From: Rhizobium brockwellii
Lineage (GTDB): Bacteria; Pseudomonadota; Alphaproteobacteria; Rhizobiales; Rhizobiaceae
NCBI RefSeq assembly: GCF_000769405.2
Contig: NZ_CP053439.1
Coordinates: 868,001-932,000, forward strand
DNA: 64,000 bases
Reading direction: 5' to 3'
In this document: one piece after another, positions 52,084 through 59,365 of the stretch
Layout of the letters: every line of letters starts with the position of its first letter
Numbering within the stretch: position 1 is the stretch's first letter
Translations under genes and position numbers: made by a program
The notes under the pieces: generated by a model
Databases searched by the model: none
What the model saw: only the letters and a program-made list of their open reading frames with translations
What the model was told of the DNA's origin: nothing

Positions 52084-52308
52084 ATGACCGCCACCAAGGG
52101 AGAATTCTTCAATCCCGCCAAGCTTTCGTCTCGCGACAAGGCGGAAGCGACCGATCACACGGCGCGCGCCATTATTGCCGCCGAGGCATCGGCCCGCGAC
52201 AAAAAGACGGAGAAGCTGAAGGCGCTGCGTTTGCAGCAGGAGGCCGAGGCCGAACCTAAGGCGGCGCCTGCAAAGAAGCGCCGGTCGCCGGCTAAGTCGC
52301 AGCCCTGA
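52084..52308 (+). CDS. Small basic/acidic hypothetical protein, 74 aa
   Basis: ATG at 52084 with AAAGGGGC upstream. Highly charged, alanine- and lysine-rich, with a predicted helix around residues 16-60 and a lysine/proline tail. Not recognised; a nucleic-acid-binding or stress-related role is possible but unsupported. Confidence 0.5.
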   Translation: MTATKGEFFNPAKLSSRDKAEATDHTARAIIAAEASARDKKTEKLKALRLQQEAEAEPKAAPAKKRRSPAKSQP

Positions 52309-52324
52309 TCTCACGGCGCACACG

Positions 52325-52372
52325 CCGGCTCTACCGGGTGCCGGCTCTACCGGGTGCCGGCTCTACCGGGTG
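52325..52372. repeat. Three tandem 16-bp repeats
   Basis: CCGGCTCTACCGGGTG at 52325, 52341 and 52357, all three identical. They lie just before the end of the convergent ohrR gene (52380). CCGG ends allow hairpin formation. Confidence 0.8.
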
Positions 52373-52379
52373 AATGCGT

Positions 52380-52856
52380 TCAGCCGCCCGTGCCGGCCCG
52401 CCCGAGGTTGCCCCGTAGCCGATGCAGCATGTCGCGCATCTCGGCCATTTCCTCAAGCGTGCAGCCTGCGGCTTGCCCGATCGCCGTCATGATCGTATCG
52501 ATCTCCCCCTTCATAGCCTGACCTTGCGGGGTCAGCGACACGATCACCTGCCGTTCGTCGCGCAGGTCGCGGATGCGCTTGAGCAGCCCGCTCTGTTCCA
52601 GCCGTTTCAACAGCGGCGACAGCGTGCCGGAATCGAGATCCAGCTGCTCGCCGATCGTCTTCACCGGCAATTCGCCGCGTTCCCACAGCACCAGCATCAC
52701 CAGATATTGCGGATAGGTCAGGCCGACCCTGTCGAGGATCGGCTTGTAGGCGCGGGTGAAAGCATGCGCTGTCGCGTAGACCGCGAAGCACAACTGCTTT
52801 TCCAGCCGCTTCTCCTCTTGCGGTATCTCCATCGTCTTCGTCGTTTGCGCTTTCAT
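52380..52856 (-). CDS. ohrR: Organic-hydroperoxide-sensing MarR regulator
   Basis: 158 aa from ATG 52856-52854 with AGGGA 8 bases upstream. C23 in KQLCFAVYAT is the peroxide-sensing cysteine of OhrR. The winged helix is IGEQLDLDSGTLSPLLKRLEQSGLLKRIRD with wing RDERQVIVSLT. It represses the divergent ohr gene until oxidised by organic hydroperoxide. An ACAATT-T-AATTGT palindrome lies in the gap. Confidence 0.92.
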   Translation of the reverse strand: MKAQTTKTMEIPQEEKRLEKQLCFAVYATAHAFTRAYKPILDRVGLTYPQYLVMLVLWERGELPVKTIGEQLDLDSGTLSPLLKRLEQSGLLKRIRDLRDERQVIVSLTPQGQAMKGEIDTIMTAIGQAAGCTLEEMAEMRDMLHRLRGNLGRAGTGG

Positions 52857-52926
52857 ATCTATTATCCCTGAAGCCCGATTGTCCTCTTTTCGAATCCGAA
52901 ATGCAATTTGCAAAATTCACTTGCGT

Positions 52927-52939
52927 ACAATTTAATTGT
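52927..52939. promoter_or_regulatory. OhrR operator ACAATT-T-AATTGT
   Basis: Perfect 6-bp arms around one T, in the 133-bp ohrR-ohr gap. AT-rich TACAATT/AATTGT sites are the known OhrR binding pattern. Confidence 0.75.
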
Positions 52940-52989
52940 GCGATAGTAAAAATCCAACCCGATCGAAGGGCCAACCAAAGGAGATCGTC

Positions 52990-53412
52990 ATGCCTATTCT
53001 CTATACGACCAAAGCCTCTGCCACCGGCGGCCGCGCAGGCCGCGCCGTTTCCGAAAACGGCGTTCTGGACGTGACGCTGACAGTTCCCAAGGAACTCGGT
53101 GGTGACGGCGCGACCGGCACCAATCCCGAACAGCTTTTCGCTGCCGGCTACTCCGCCTGCTTCCTCGGTGCATTGAAATTTGTTGCGGGCCAGCAGAAGG
53201 TCAAGATTCCCGAGGACACGACAGTCTCCGCCAAAGTCGGCATCGGCCCGCGTGAAGATGGCGGCGGCTTCGGCATCGAAGTGGCGCTGACGGTCAACAT
53301 TCCGGGTCTCGACCGCGAAACCGCTGAAAAGCTCGCAGCCGCAGCCCACATCGTCTGCCCCTATAGCCACGCCATGCGCACCTCGACCGAGGTCCCGGTC
53401 ACCGTCGCCTGA
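52990..53412 (+). CDS. ohr: Organic hydroperoxide resistance protein
   Basis: 140 aa from ATG 52990 (AAAGGAGA upstream). The two redox cysteines are C57 (YSACFLGAL) and C123 (HIVCPYSHA), with R18 and E47 near the active site. The enzyme reduces organic and lipid hydroperoxides with lipoyl-dependent thiols. Regulated by ohrR. Confidence 0.95.
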   Translation: MPILYTTKASATGGRAGRAVSENGVLDVTLTVPKELGGDGATGTNPEQLFAAGYSACFLGALKFVAGQQKVKIPEDTTVSAKVGIGPREDGGGFGIEVALTVNIPGLDRETAEKLAAAAHIVCPYSHAMRTSTEVPVTVA

Positions 53413-53504
53413 TCGATTTTAAAAACTTGGTGGCCGTATCGGCTGCCGCCATCGGCCGTCCGGGTAGGGTACTATCCGGCCGGCTTTGGCGTTTCTGCCA
53501 TCAT

Positions 53505-53951
53505 TCATGACAGCGCCTGCAGATCCTGCCGCAGCCTTGCGACGCTGCCATCCGGCAGCTTTCCGTCGATCATCGCATGCGTGCTTTCCCAGATCGGCAG
53601 CGCTCTCGCCAATACCGCCTTGCCTTCGACGGTGAGGCTCAGCAGCCGGCCGCGCCTGTCCCTCGGGTTCTCCATCACTTTCACCCAGCCCTTGCGCTGC
53701 AGCAGCTTCAGCGCCGCCGTCAGCGTCGTCTGGTCCATGGCGAGCAGGGCTGCGACCGGCCCCATTGGCGGTGGCTCAGGCCGGTTCAGCGACATCATCA
53801 GCGAAAACTGTCCGTTGGTCAGGCCGGCCGGCCTCAGCGCATCGTCGAACAGCCGGGCAAGCGCGCGTGCTGCCCGCTGCACATGCAGGCAGAGGCAGGT
53901 GTCTCGCACCATCAGCGTCGTGGAAAAGGGAATCTCGATCGAATTTGACAT
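53505..53951 (-). CDS. MarR-family transcriptional regulator
   Basis: 148 aa. Winged helix FSLMMSLNRPEPPPMGPVAALLAMDQTTLTAALKLLQRKG with wing NPRDRRGRLLSLT. Cysteines in DTCLCLHVQ (18-20) might be redox-active. Divergent from the DUF899-DUF1579-VOC operon across 88 bp that contains an ATTGATATCAAT palindrome, so these three genes are the expected targets. Confidence 0.85.
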   Translation of the reverse strand: MSNSIEIPFSTTLMVRDTCLCLHVQRAARALARLFDDALRPAGLTNGQFSLMMSLNRPEPPPMGPVAALLAMDQTTLTAALKLLQRKGWVKVMENPRDRRGRLLSLTVEGKAVLARALPIWESTHAMIDGKLPDGSVARLRQDLQALS

Positions 53952-53962
53952 GCTTCATTTCT

Positions 53963-53974
53963 ATTGATATCAAT
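53963..53974. promoter_or_regulatory. MarR operator ATTGATATCAAT
   Basis: Perfect 12-bp palindrome 12 bases upstream of the MarR start, between it and the divergent DUF899 gene. Confidence 0.6.
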
Positions 53975-54039
53975 GTATTTAGTCAAGGAGAAGGAGATGA
54001 GCCGGCTTCACCGGCAAGCGCCGGAGGAGGGCGCACTCC

Positions 54040-54768
54040 ATGCAGAATGAAGTTGTGTCCCGCGAAGAGTGGCTCGAAGCCCGTCGTGCCCTGCTGGCAA
54101 AGGAGAAGGAGGCGACGCGGTTGCGCGACAGTGTCAACGCCGCCCGTTTGGCGCTGCCCTGGGTGAATGTCGGCAAGAATTATGTCTTCGAAACGCCGGA
54201 GGGCAGGAAGTCGCTCGCCGATCTCTTCGACGGCCGCAGCCAACTGCTGATCTATCATTTCATGCTCGGCCCGGATTGGGATGCCGGCTGCACCGGCTGC
54301 TCCTTCCTATCGGATCATGTCGATGGCGCCCTGCCGCATTTGAACCATCACGACGTCACCTGGGTCGCCGTTTCACGCGCGCCGCTCGACAAGATCGCCG
54401 CCTATAAACAGCGCATGGGCTGGCAATTTCCCTGGGTTTCATCCTTCGGCAGCGATTTCAATTTCGATTATCACGTCTCCTTCAGCCCTGGGGACCTTGC
54501 CAAAGACAAGGTCTTTTACAATTTCACTCCTATTAAGCCGGCCGATGCCAATGACGAGCTGCCGGGGCTGAGCGCTTTCTACCGGAATGAGAAGGGCGAG
54601 ATCTTCCATACCTATTCGAGTTATGCCCGCGGGCCGGAAGAACTGATCGGCACGCTGATGATCCTCGACCGCGCGCCGAAGGGCCGCAACGAGGACAGCA
54701 CGATGAATTTCGTGCGCCGCCACGACGAATATGAGGAGGCACCGAAGGCGCCATCCTGCTGTCACTGA
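54040..54768 (+). CDS. DUF899 thioredoxin-like protein
   Basis: 242 aa with GGAGGGC upstream. YHFMLGPDWDAGCTGCSFLSDHVDGALPHL is the signature region of the DUF899 family, with a CxxC in a thioredoxin-like fold. The protein ends SCCH. Role unknown, possibly redox-linked. First gene of a three-gene MarR-linked operon. Confidence 0.8.
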   Translation: MQNEVVSREEWLEARRALLAKEKEATRLRDSVNAARLALPWVNVGKNYVFETPEGRKSLADLFDGRSQLLIYHFMLGPDWDAGCTGCSFLSDHVDGALPHLNHHDVTWVAVSRAPLDKIAAYKQRMGWQFPWVSSFGSDFNFDYHVSFSPGDLAKDKVFYNFTPIKPADANDELPGLSAFYRNEKGEIFHTYSSYARGPEELIGTLMILDRAPKGRNEDSTMNFVRRHDEYEEAPKAPSCCH

Positions 54769-54802
54769 CAAACTCCAGCAGCGCTCAAGGGAGAAGAGGA
54801 CG

Positions 54803-55267
54803 ATGAAGACCGCTGAAGTGCTGAAGGAACTTTCCTTCCTGGAAAGACTGATCGGCGACTGGACCGTCACCGCACCCGACATGACGGATAGCGAGCCCTG
54901 GACGGAAACCGTCCGCTCACTGCACGGCATCTGGTTCGTCGCCGAAGGGACCGGCCGCATGCCTGATGGCAAAGAGGCCACCAGCATCCTGACGCTCGGC
55001 TACAACGCCGCAAAAGGCAAATACGTCGGCAGCTGGATCGGCAGCATGATGGATTATATGTGGGTCTATGAGGGCGAGCTCGACGCGTCAGGCAGTGTGC
55101 TGGACCTCTATACCACAGGTCCCGACTTCAACAGCGAGGGGCTTGCCGATTACCGCGAGCAGATCATCTTCACCGACGCCGATCACCGCACCTTCACCTC
55201 CAGCGCCAAGCAGCCTGACGGTTCCTGGAAGCAGTTCATGGAAGCACATTACGCCCGCAAGATCTGA
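54803..55267 (+). CDS. DUF1579 family protein
   Basis: 154 aa from ATG 54803 (AGGGAGAAGAGG upstream). The LERLIGDWTV start and GWIGSMMDYMWVYEG-like core match DUF1579 lipocalin-like beta-barrels of unknown function. 34 bp after the DUF899 gene. Confidence 0.75.
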   Translation: MKTAEVLKELSFLERLIGDWTVTAPDMTDSEPWTETVRSLHGIWFVAEGTGRMPDGKEATSILTLGYNAAKGKYVGSWIGSMMDYMWVYEGELDASGSVLDLYTTGPDFNSEGLADYREQIIFTDADHRTFTSSAKQPDGSWKQFMEAHYARKI

Positions 55268-55331
55268 CAATCACGTCGCTCCAAGCCTCCGAAGAGGCCT
55301 CGAAACGGGGTGCCGAAAAAGGGAGAGTATG

Positions 55332-56111
55332 ATGTCCGAGACGCATGGAAAGTTCATCTGGTGCGAGTTGATGACCCCCGACACATCAGCTGCGGCGAAA
55401 TTCTACAGCTCGGTCGTCGGCTGGACGACCTCCGAGATGAAGGTGGAGGGCATGCCCGCCTATACGATCTTCCAGGCGAACGGCATCGGCGTCGCCGGCC
55501 TGATGGAATTTCCGGCCGAACTCGAGGGTAAGGGCATTCCGCCGAACTGGACGGGTTATGTCGATGTCGACGACGTCGATCAGTCGGCAAAGGATTTCGC
55601 CGCCAATGGCGGTTCGGTCCGCCGTCCGCCGGAAGACATTCCGACCATCGGCCGTTTCGCCGTCGTCGCCGATCGGCATGGCGCTGTGCTCTGCATTATG
55701 ACGCCGGCTCCGATGGAGAATCCCATGCCGGAACTGGCCGTCGACGCGCCTGGCAATATCGGCTGGCGGGAGCTTTACGCCGGCAATGGCGAAGAGGCGG
55801 TGGCCTTCTATTCCAAGCTGTTCGGCTGGAAGAAGGATAGCGATTTCGACATGGGCCCGATGGGCGTCTACTATCTCTTCTCTCATAACGGCAAGCAGAT
55901 CGGCGGCATGATGACCAAGCCGGAAAACATCCAGATGCCGTTCTGGAGCTACTATTTCATCGTGCCGACCCTCGATGCCGCGATCGAACGCGTCACCTCA
56001 GGCGGCGGCAAGGTGGTCCACGGCCCGATGGAAGTCCCCGGTGGCAGCTGGATCATCCAGGCCACCGACCCGCAAGGCGCCTTCTTCTGCCTGGTCGCAC
56101 CGAAGCGGTAG
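55332..56111 (+). CDS. VOC-family (glyoxalase-like) two-domain protein
   Basis: 259 aa from ATG 55332, preferred to 55329 for better spacing from GGGAG. Two VOC modules of about 125 residues each: FIWCELMTPDTSAAAKFYSSVVGW and WRELYAGNGEEAVAFYSKLFGW. Both halves share repeated motif order, so an internal duplication. VOC proteins bind metals and small ligands (glyoxalase, dioxygenase, resistance). Last gene of the MarR-linked operon. Confidence 0.85.
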   Translation: MSETHGKFIWCELMTPDTSAAAKFYSSVVGWTTSEMKVEGMPAYTIFQANGIGVAGLMEFPAELEGKGIPPNWTGYVDVDDVDQSAKDFAANGGSVRRPPEDIPTIGRFAVVADRHGAVLCIMTPAPMENPMPELAVDAPGNIGWRELYAGNGEEAVAFYSKLFGWKKDSDFDMGPMGVYYLFSHNGKQIGGMMTKPENIQMPFWSYYFIVPTLDAAIERVTSGGGKVVHGPMEVPGGSWIIQATDPQGAFFCLVAPKR

Positions 56112-56168
56112 GTTTGGACGCGGCAGCGTGCGGCAGGCTCCTCATACGGCTGCCGCCCTGCCTTTCCG

Positions 56169-56786
56169 TCAGAACTTGTAGCTGGTCCCGAAGAGGACCT
56201 TGTCTTGCATTGCGCCGACATCGCCGATGGTCGAGCCGAAATCCTTGTTGCCGAAATCGGAATGGCGATACTCGCCGCGCACCAGGATATTGTCGGTGAC
56301 CGCGTGTTCGATGCCGCCGCCGGCCGTCCAGCCGATCAGGATGCCGTCCTTCTTTCCAGCGGCCGGAATGTCGACCTTGCCGCCGCCGGCTGCCACGCCT
56401 GCCGTTGCAAAGAACAGGGTTCGATCCCAAGCGTAACCTACCCGAGCTCGGCCGGAAGCATCCCATTCGAGGCTCGCATTGTCATTTTTCTCGAAGTTGT
56501 AATTAAAGTCGTTCTCGATGCCGTAGACGATATTTCCGGATTGGAAATTATAGCCGGCATGCAGGCCTGACATGCCGCTGTCTATATCCTGATCCGAGCC
56601 GAGGATCTTTGCCTGGCTCCAGGAATATCCGCCCTGGGCGCCGAGATAGAAGCCGGACCAGTCATAGGCTGAAGATACCTGCCCGGCGGACGGTGCTGCC
56701 GGCGTTTCATAGGTGAGATCGGCGGCAACGGCCGGAACGGCAACCGAAAGGGCCAGGACGGCGCAGGCGACTAATCTGATATGCAT
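56169..56786 (-). CDS. Outer-membrane beta-barrel protein (Omp25/31-like)
   Basis: 205 aa. Signal peptide MHIRLVACAVLALSVAVPAVAA, then DWSGFYLGAQGGYSW, the usual start of alpha-proteobacterial Omp25/Omp31 barrels, and a C-terminal ...SYKF with terminal Phe for BAM recognition. About eight beta-strands. Not a general porin by size. Abundant surface protein in rhizobia and brucellae; role unknown here. Confidence 0.88.
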   Translation of the reverse strand: MHIRLVACAVLALSVAVPAVAADLTYETPAAPSAGQVSSAYDWSGFYLGAQGGYSWSQAKILGSDQDIDSGMSGLHAGYNFQSGNIVYGIENDFNYNFEKNDNASLEWDASGRARVGYAWDRTLFFATAGVAAGGGKVDIPAAGKKDGILIGWTAGGGIEHAVTDNILVRGEYRHSDFGNKDFGSTIGDVGAMQDKVLFGTSYKF

Positions 56787-56952
56787 GGAGATGCCTCATG
56801 TTCATGGGAAGAAAAGCCGAGAGGGCGATTGCGACATCGCCCGGCTCTCAAGAAACCATGCCCCGCGCCGACGTTGCGGAGTGTCTTTTAACATTGAGAT
56901 TTGTTGCGAACCCTCGCGAAGGATGGGGCGGCGCGGCACGCCGCGCCACCCA

Positions 56953-58479
56953 TCACACGCCTGATCCCACCGAAGCAAAGAACCCCTCCGGGCTCTCGGC
57001 CTCCACCAGCCGCTTCCTCTCGATCAGCCAGAACCGGTTTCCCACCGCCCGCACGAAACTGCGGTCATGCGAGACCAGCAGGCAGCTCGCCTCGTGCGCC
57101 ATCAACTCGCCCTCCAGCGCCTCCTGTCCCTCGATGTCGAGATGGTTGGTCGGTTCGTCGAGCAGGTAGAAGTTCGGTTCCGCAAGCCGCAGCACCAGCA
57201 TGCCGAGCCGCGCTTTCTGGCCGCCGGACAGTTGGCCGATCGGTTTTGCCTGCATGTCGATCGTCATGCCGGCGCCGGCGAGCAAGCCCCGTGCCCGCTG
57301 GTCGCCGACATCGAAGCGGCGGATGATCGTGCCGATCGGCGTGTCGGTGTCGGCAAGATCGGCAAGCGCCTGGTCGCCATAGCCGAGTACCAGCGACGGC
57401 GTCGCCTTGATGCTGTCCCACGCCGTCTCCGGTCTTTCGATCGCCTGTTTCAGCATCGACACCAGCCGCGACTTGCCGGCGCCGTTGAGGCCGAGCAGCA
57501 CGATGCGGTCACCCTGGCAGATGAATTGCCGGCCGGTCTTAAACAGCAGCGTTCCATCCGGCGTCGTCACTGCCGCATCCTCCAGCGTCATCAGCACCTT
57601 GGCATGCGTGCCGCGATTGGTAAGCCGGATGGCGCCGGCCGAGCGCTCCAGATGCGCCGGTTTTGCCGCATCCTCCAGCTTCCCCGCCCGCTGCCTGAGC
57701 TGCTTTGTCTTGACGACGAGCAGATCGCTGCCGGAGTTGATGCCGATATTGTTGAGCTTCGCCGCCTGCTTGCGCAGTTGCTCCGCCACCTTCATGTCGC
57801 GCTCATAGCGCCGGGCTTCGGAAGCGTCGGCCTCGTCGAGGGCGGCGCGCGCCCGGGTGTAGGGCAGGGCGAAGACCGGCGATTGCTCCGGCCGCAGGAA
57901 CAGCGTCCGGTTGGTCGTCGCATCGAGGAAGGCGCGGTCGTGGCTAGACAGGATAACCGGCACGTCGCGCGGCAGCGCATTCAGCCAGCTCTCCAACTGA
58001 GCGATCTTTTCGAGATCGAGATGGTTGGTCGGCTCGTCGAGCAGAAGCACGTCGGGCTCGCTCACCCAGGTGCGGGCAAGCATGGCAAGTCGCTGCCAGC
58101 CACCGCTCAACTGCTTCAGCGGCCGGCTCCGCATGGCCTCCGGCATGTCGAGCGATTCCAGCACCACGTCGACCCGCCAGCTTTCGCTTTCGGCCTGGTC
58201 GGCCGGCAGCGCCTGCAGCACCGCATCGTAGAATGGCATGTCGAACAGGGCAGGCGGCACATTCTGCGCGACATGGCCGACGGTCAGCCCGCGCGCTTTG
58301 GTGATCTCGCCCTCGCTCGGCTCCAGCGCGCCGGTGATGCAGGCAAGCAGCGTCGATTTCCCCCGCCCATTGGCTGCGACGAGACCGATGCGGTCGCCGC
58401 CATTGACGACGAGATTGAGCTTGGAAAACAACGGATTGCCCAGCGTCACGCCGAGATTGCGGATATTGATAAGTGTCAT
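56953..58479 (-). CDS. ABC-F family ATPase (ribosome-associated type) with leader-ORF upstream
   Basis: 508 aa from ATG 58479-58477. Two ABC domains without membrane segments: Walker A AANGRGKSTLL and GLNGAGKSRL, signatures LSGGWQRLAM and LSGGQKARLGM, and LLLDEPTNHLD twice. A linker between domains (about 240-300) is rich in charged residues, as in ABC-F proteins that act on ribosomes in translation or antibiotic protection. A 23-codon leader ORF and alternative hairpins lie upstream (58489-58718), suggesting attenuation. The second ABC-F gene is at 59366. The specific role is unknown. Confidence 0.9.
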   Translation of the reverse strand: MTLINIRNLGVTLGNPLFSKLNLVVNGGDRIGLVAANGRGKSTLLACITGALEPSEGEITKARGLTVGHVAQNVPPALFDMPFYDAVLQALPADQAESESWRVDVVLESLDMPEAMRSRPLKQLSGGWQRLAMLARTWVSEPDVLLLDEPTNHLDLEKIAQLESWLNALPRDVPVILSSHDRAFLDATTNRTLFLRPEQSPVFALPYTRARAALDEADASEARRYERDMKVAEQLRKQAAKLNNIGINSGSDLLVVKTKQLRQRAGKLEDAAKPAHLERSAGAIRLTNRGTHAKVLMTLEDAAVTTPDGTLLFKTGRQFICQGDRIVLLGLNGAGKSRLVSMLKQAIERPETAWDSIKATPSLVLGYGDQALADLADTDTPIGTIIRRFDVGDQRARGLLAGAGMTIDMQAKPIGQLSGGQKARLGMLVLRLAEPNFYLLDEPTNHLDIEGQEALEGELMAHEASCLLVSHDRSFVRAVGNRFWLIERKRLVEAESPEGFFASVGSGV

Positions 58480-58488
58480 GATCGTTCT

Positions 58489-58673
58489 CTGGTCTTGACC
58501 GGGTGGTCGCACGATCCGGGGCGTTCAGCCATCACGGGATTGCGCGGTTCGGGCCCGGGAAATGAGAGGAATGCGCGCTGTCATCTACGGCGCCACATTG
58601 GCCACGAAGGGCAGACCAGGAAGAGATGTCGAGAAACGGTCTCTGGTCAGCCCTGCAAACGCATTTGCAGGGC
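58489..58673 (-). promoter_or_regulatory. Candidate attenuator: alternative hairpins before the ABC-F gene
   Basis: On the minus strand, segment 1 GCCCTGCAAA (58673-58664) pairs perfectly with segment 2 TTTGCAGGGC (58659-58650). Segment 2 extended, GGGCTGACCAG (58653-58643), also pairs with segment 3 CTGGTCTGCCC (58619-58609) with one mismatch. The CTGGTCT of segment 3 can instead pair with AGACCAG (58495-58489), segment 4 at the ABC-F RBS. The 1:2 + 3:4 state would hide the RBS; 2:3 would free it. Confidence 0.55.
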
Positions 58674-58718
58674 GTTGACGGGACCACGCTGGCGATGATG
58701 TCGAAAATAATATTGCAT
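58647..58718 (-). CDS. Leader peptide upstream of ABC-F gene, 23 aa
   Basis: ATG at 58718-58716 is preceded by AAAGGAGG with ideal spacing, the best RBS in this stretch. The peptide begins MQYYFRHHRQRG, rich in arginine, histidine and tyrosine, and ends in the codons that form the first hairpin (QMRLQG). The stop lies 167 bp before the ABC-F ATG. Such short leader ORFs precede inducible resistance genes, including ABC-F genes in other bacteria. No similarity to a known leader was recognised. Confidence 0.65.
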   Translation of the reverse strand: MQYYFRHHRQRGPVNALQMRLQG

Positions 58719-58860
58719 TGCGTGATCCTCCTTTCTCGAAAGGTTGCGGGATTCCAATAACATTGCCCGCGAAAAGAGGCAAGGGAGCCGGACCTGTGCC
58801 GATTCTAGCCATAAACCGCGCATAGGGGATTCTTCGGGACCGACCGGGAGAATAAGACGC

Positions 58861-59358
58861 ATGCTCATTGCCCATTTGCCGGCAGGCTACCTTCTCGGGA
58901 GCGCCGCGCGGCAGCGGTCCGCCGCACCCGGCATCATGACCGCAGCCTTGATCGGCAGCGTATTGCCGGATTTCGACATGGTCTATTTCTTCCTGACCGG
59001 CGGTAAAGTCGACCATCACGACTATGTCTCCCACTGGCCGCTTTTTTGGCTCGGCTTCGCCGCCACGGCCCTGCCGGCGATCGGTCGACTGGCGCCGGAC
59101 TGGCTTCCAACGGCCGCCGTCTTTTTCGCAGCCGTCATGCTTCACATGGTTATGGATACCGTCGCTGCGCCGATGCTTTGGCTCGCGCCATTCGATTGGT
59201 CGAAATTCGAGCTGACGACGGTGCCGGCGACCTACGGCAATTGGGTCGTGAGTTTCATGTTGCATTGGACCTTCGCTCTTGAACTCCTGATCTGCGTCAC
59301 CGCGTTGATCGTCGCCGTCTGCCGGAACCGTCGCGTTGGAGGCCGGCAGCAGGCATGA
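58861..59358 (+). CDS. YdjM-like membrane-bound metal-dependent hydrolase (DUF457)
   Basis: 165 aa from ATG 58861. MLIAHLPAGYLLG near the start and SVLPDFDMVYFFLTGGKVDHHDYVSHWP contain the His and Asp residues conserved in the DUF457/YdjM family, and there are about four membrane helices. Described as inner-membrane metal-dependent hydrolases, sometimes linked to SOS in E. coli. It lies divergent from the ABC-F leader and convergent with the second ABC-F gene. Confidence 0.8.
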   Translation: MLIAHLPAGYLLGSAARQRSAAPGIMTAALIGSVLPDFDMVYFFLTGGKVDHHDYVSHWPLFWLGFAATALPAIGRLAPDWLPTAAVFFAAVMLHMVMDTVAAPMLWLAPFDWSKFELTTVPATYGNWVVSFMLHWTFALELLICVTALIVAVCRNRRVGGRQQA

Positions 59359-59365
59359 GCCGGAA

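Noticed and set aside
57067..58698. 543-aa plus-strand ORF
   Set aside because: Antisense to the ABC-F gene and its leader; composition typical of reverse-frame reading.
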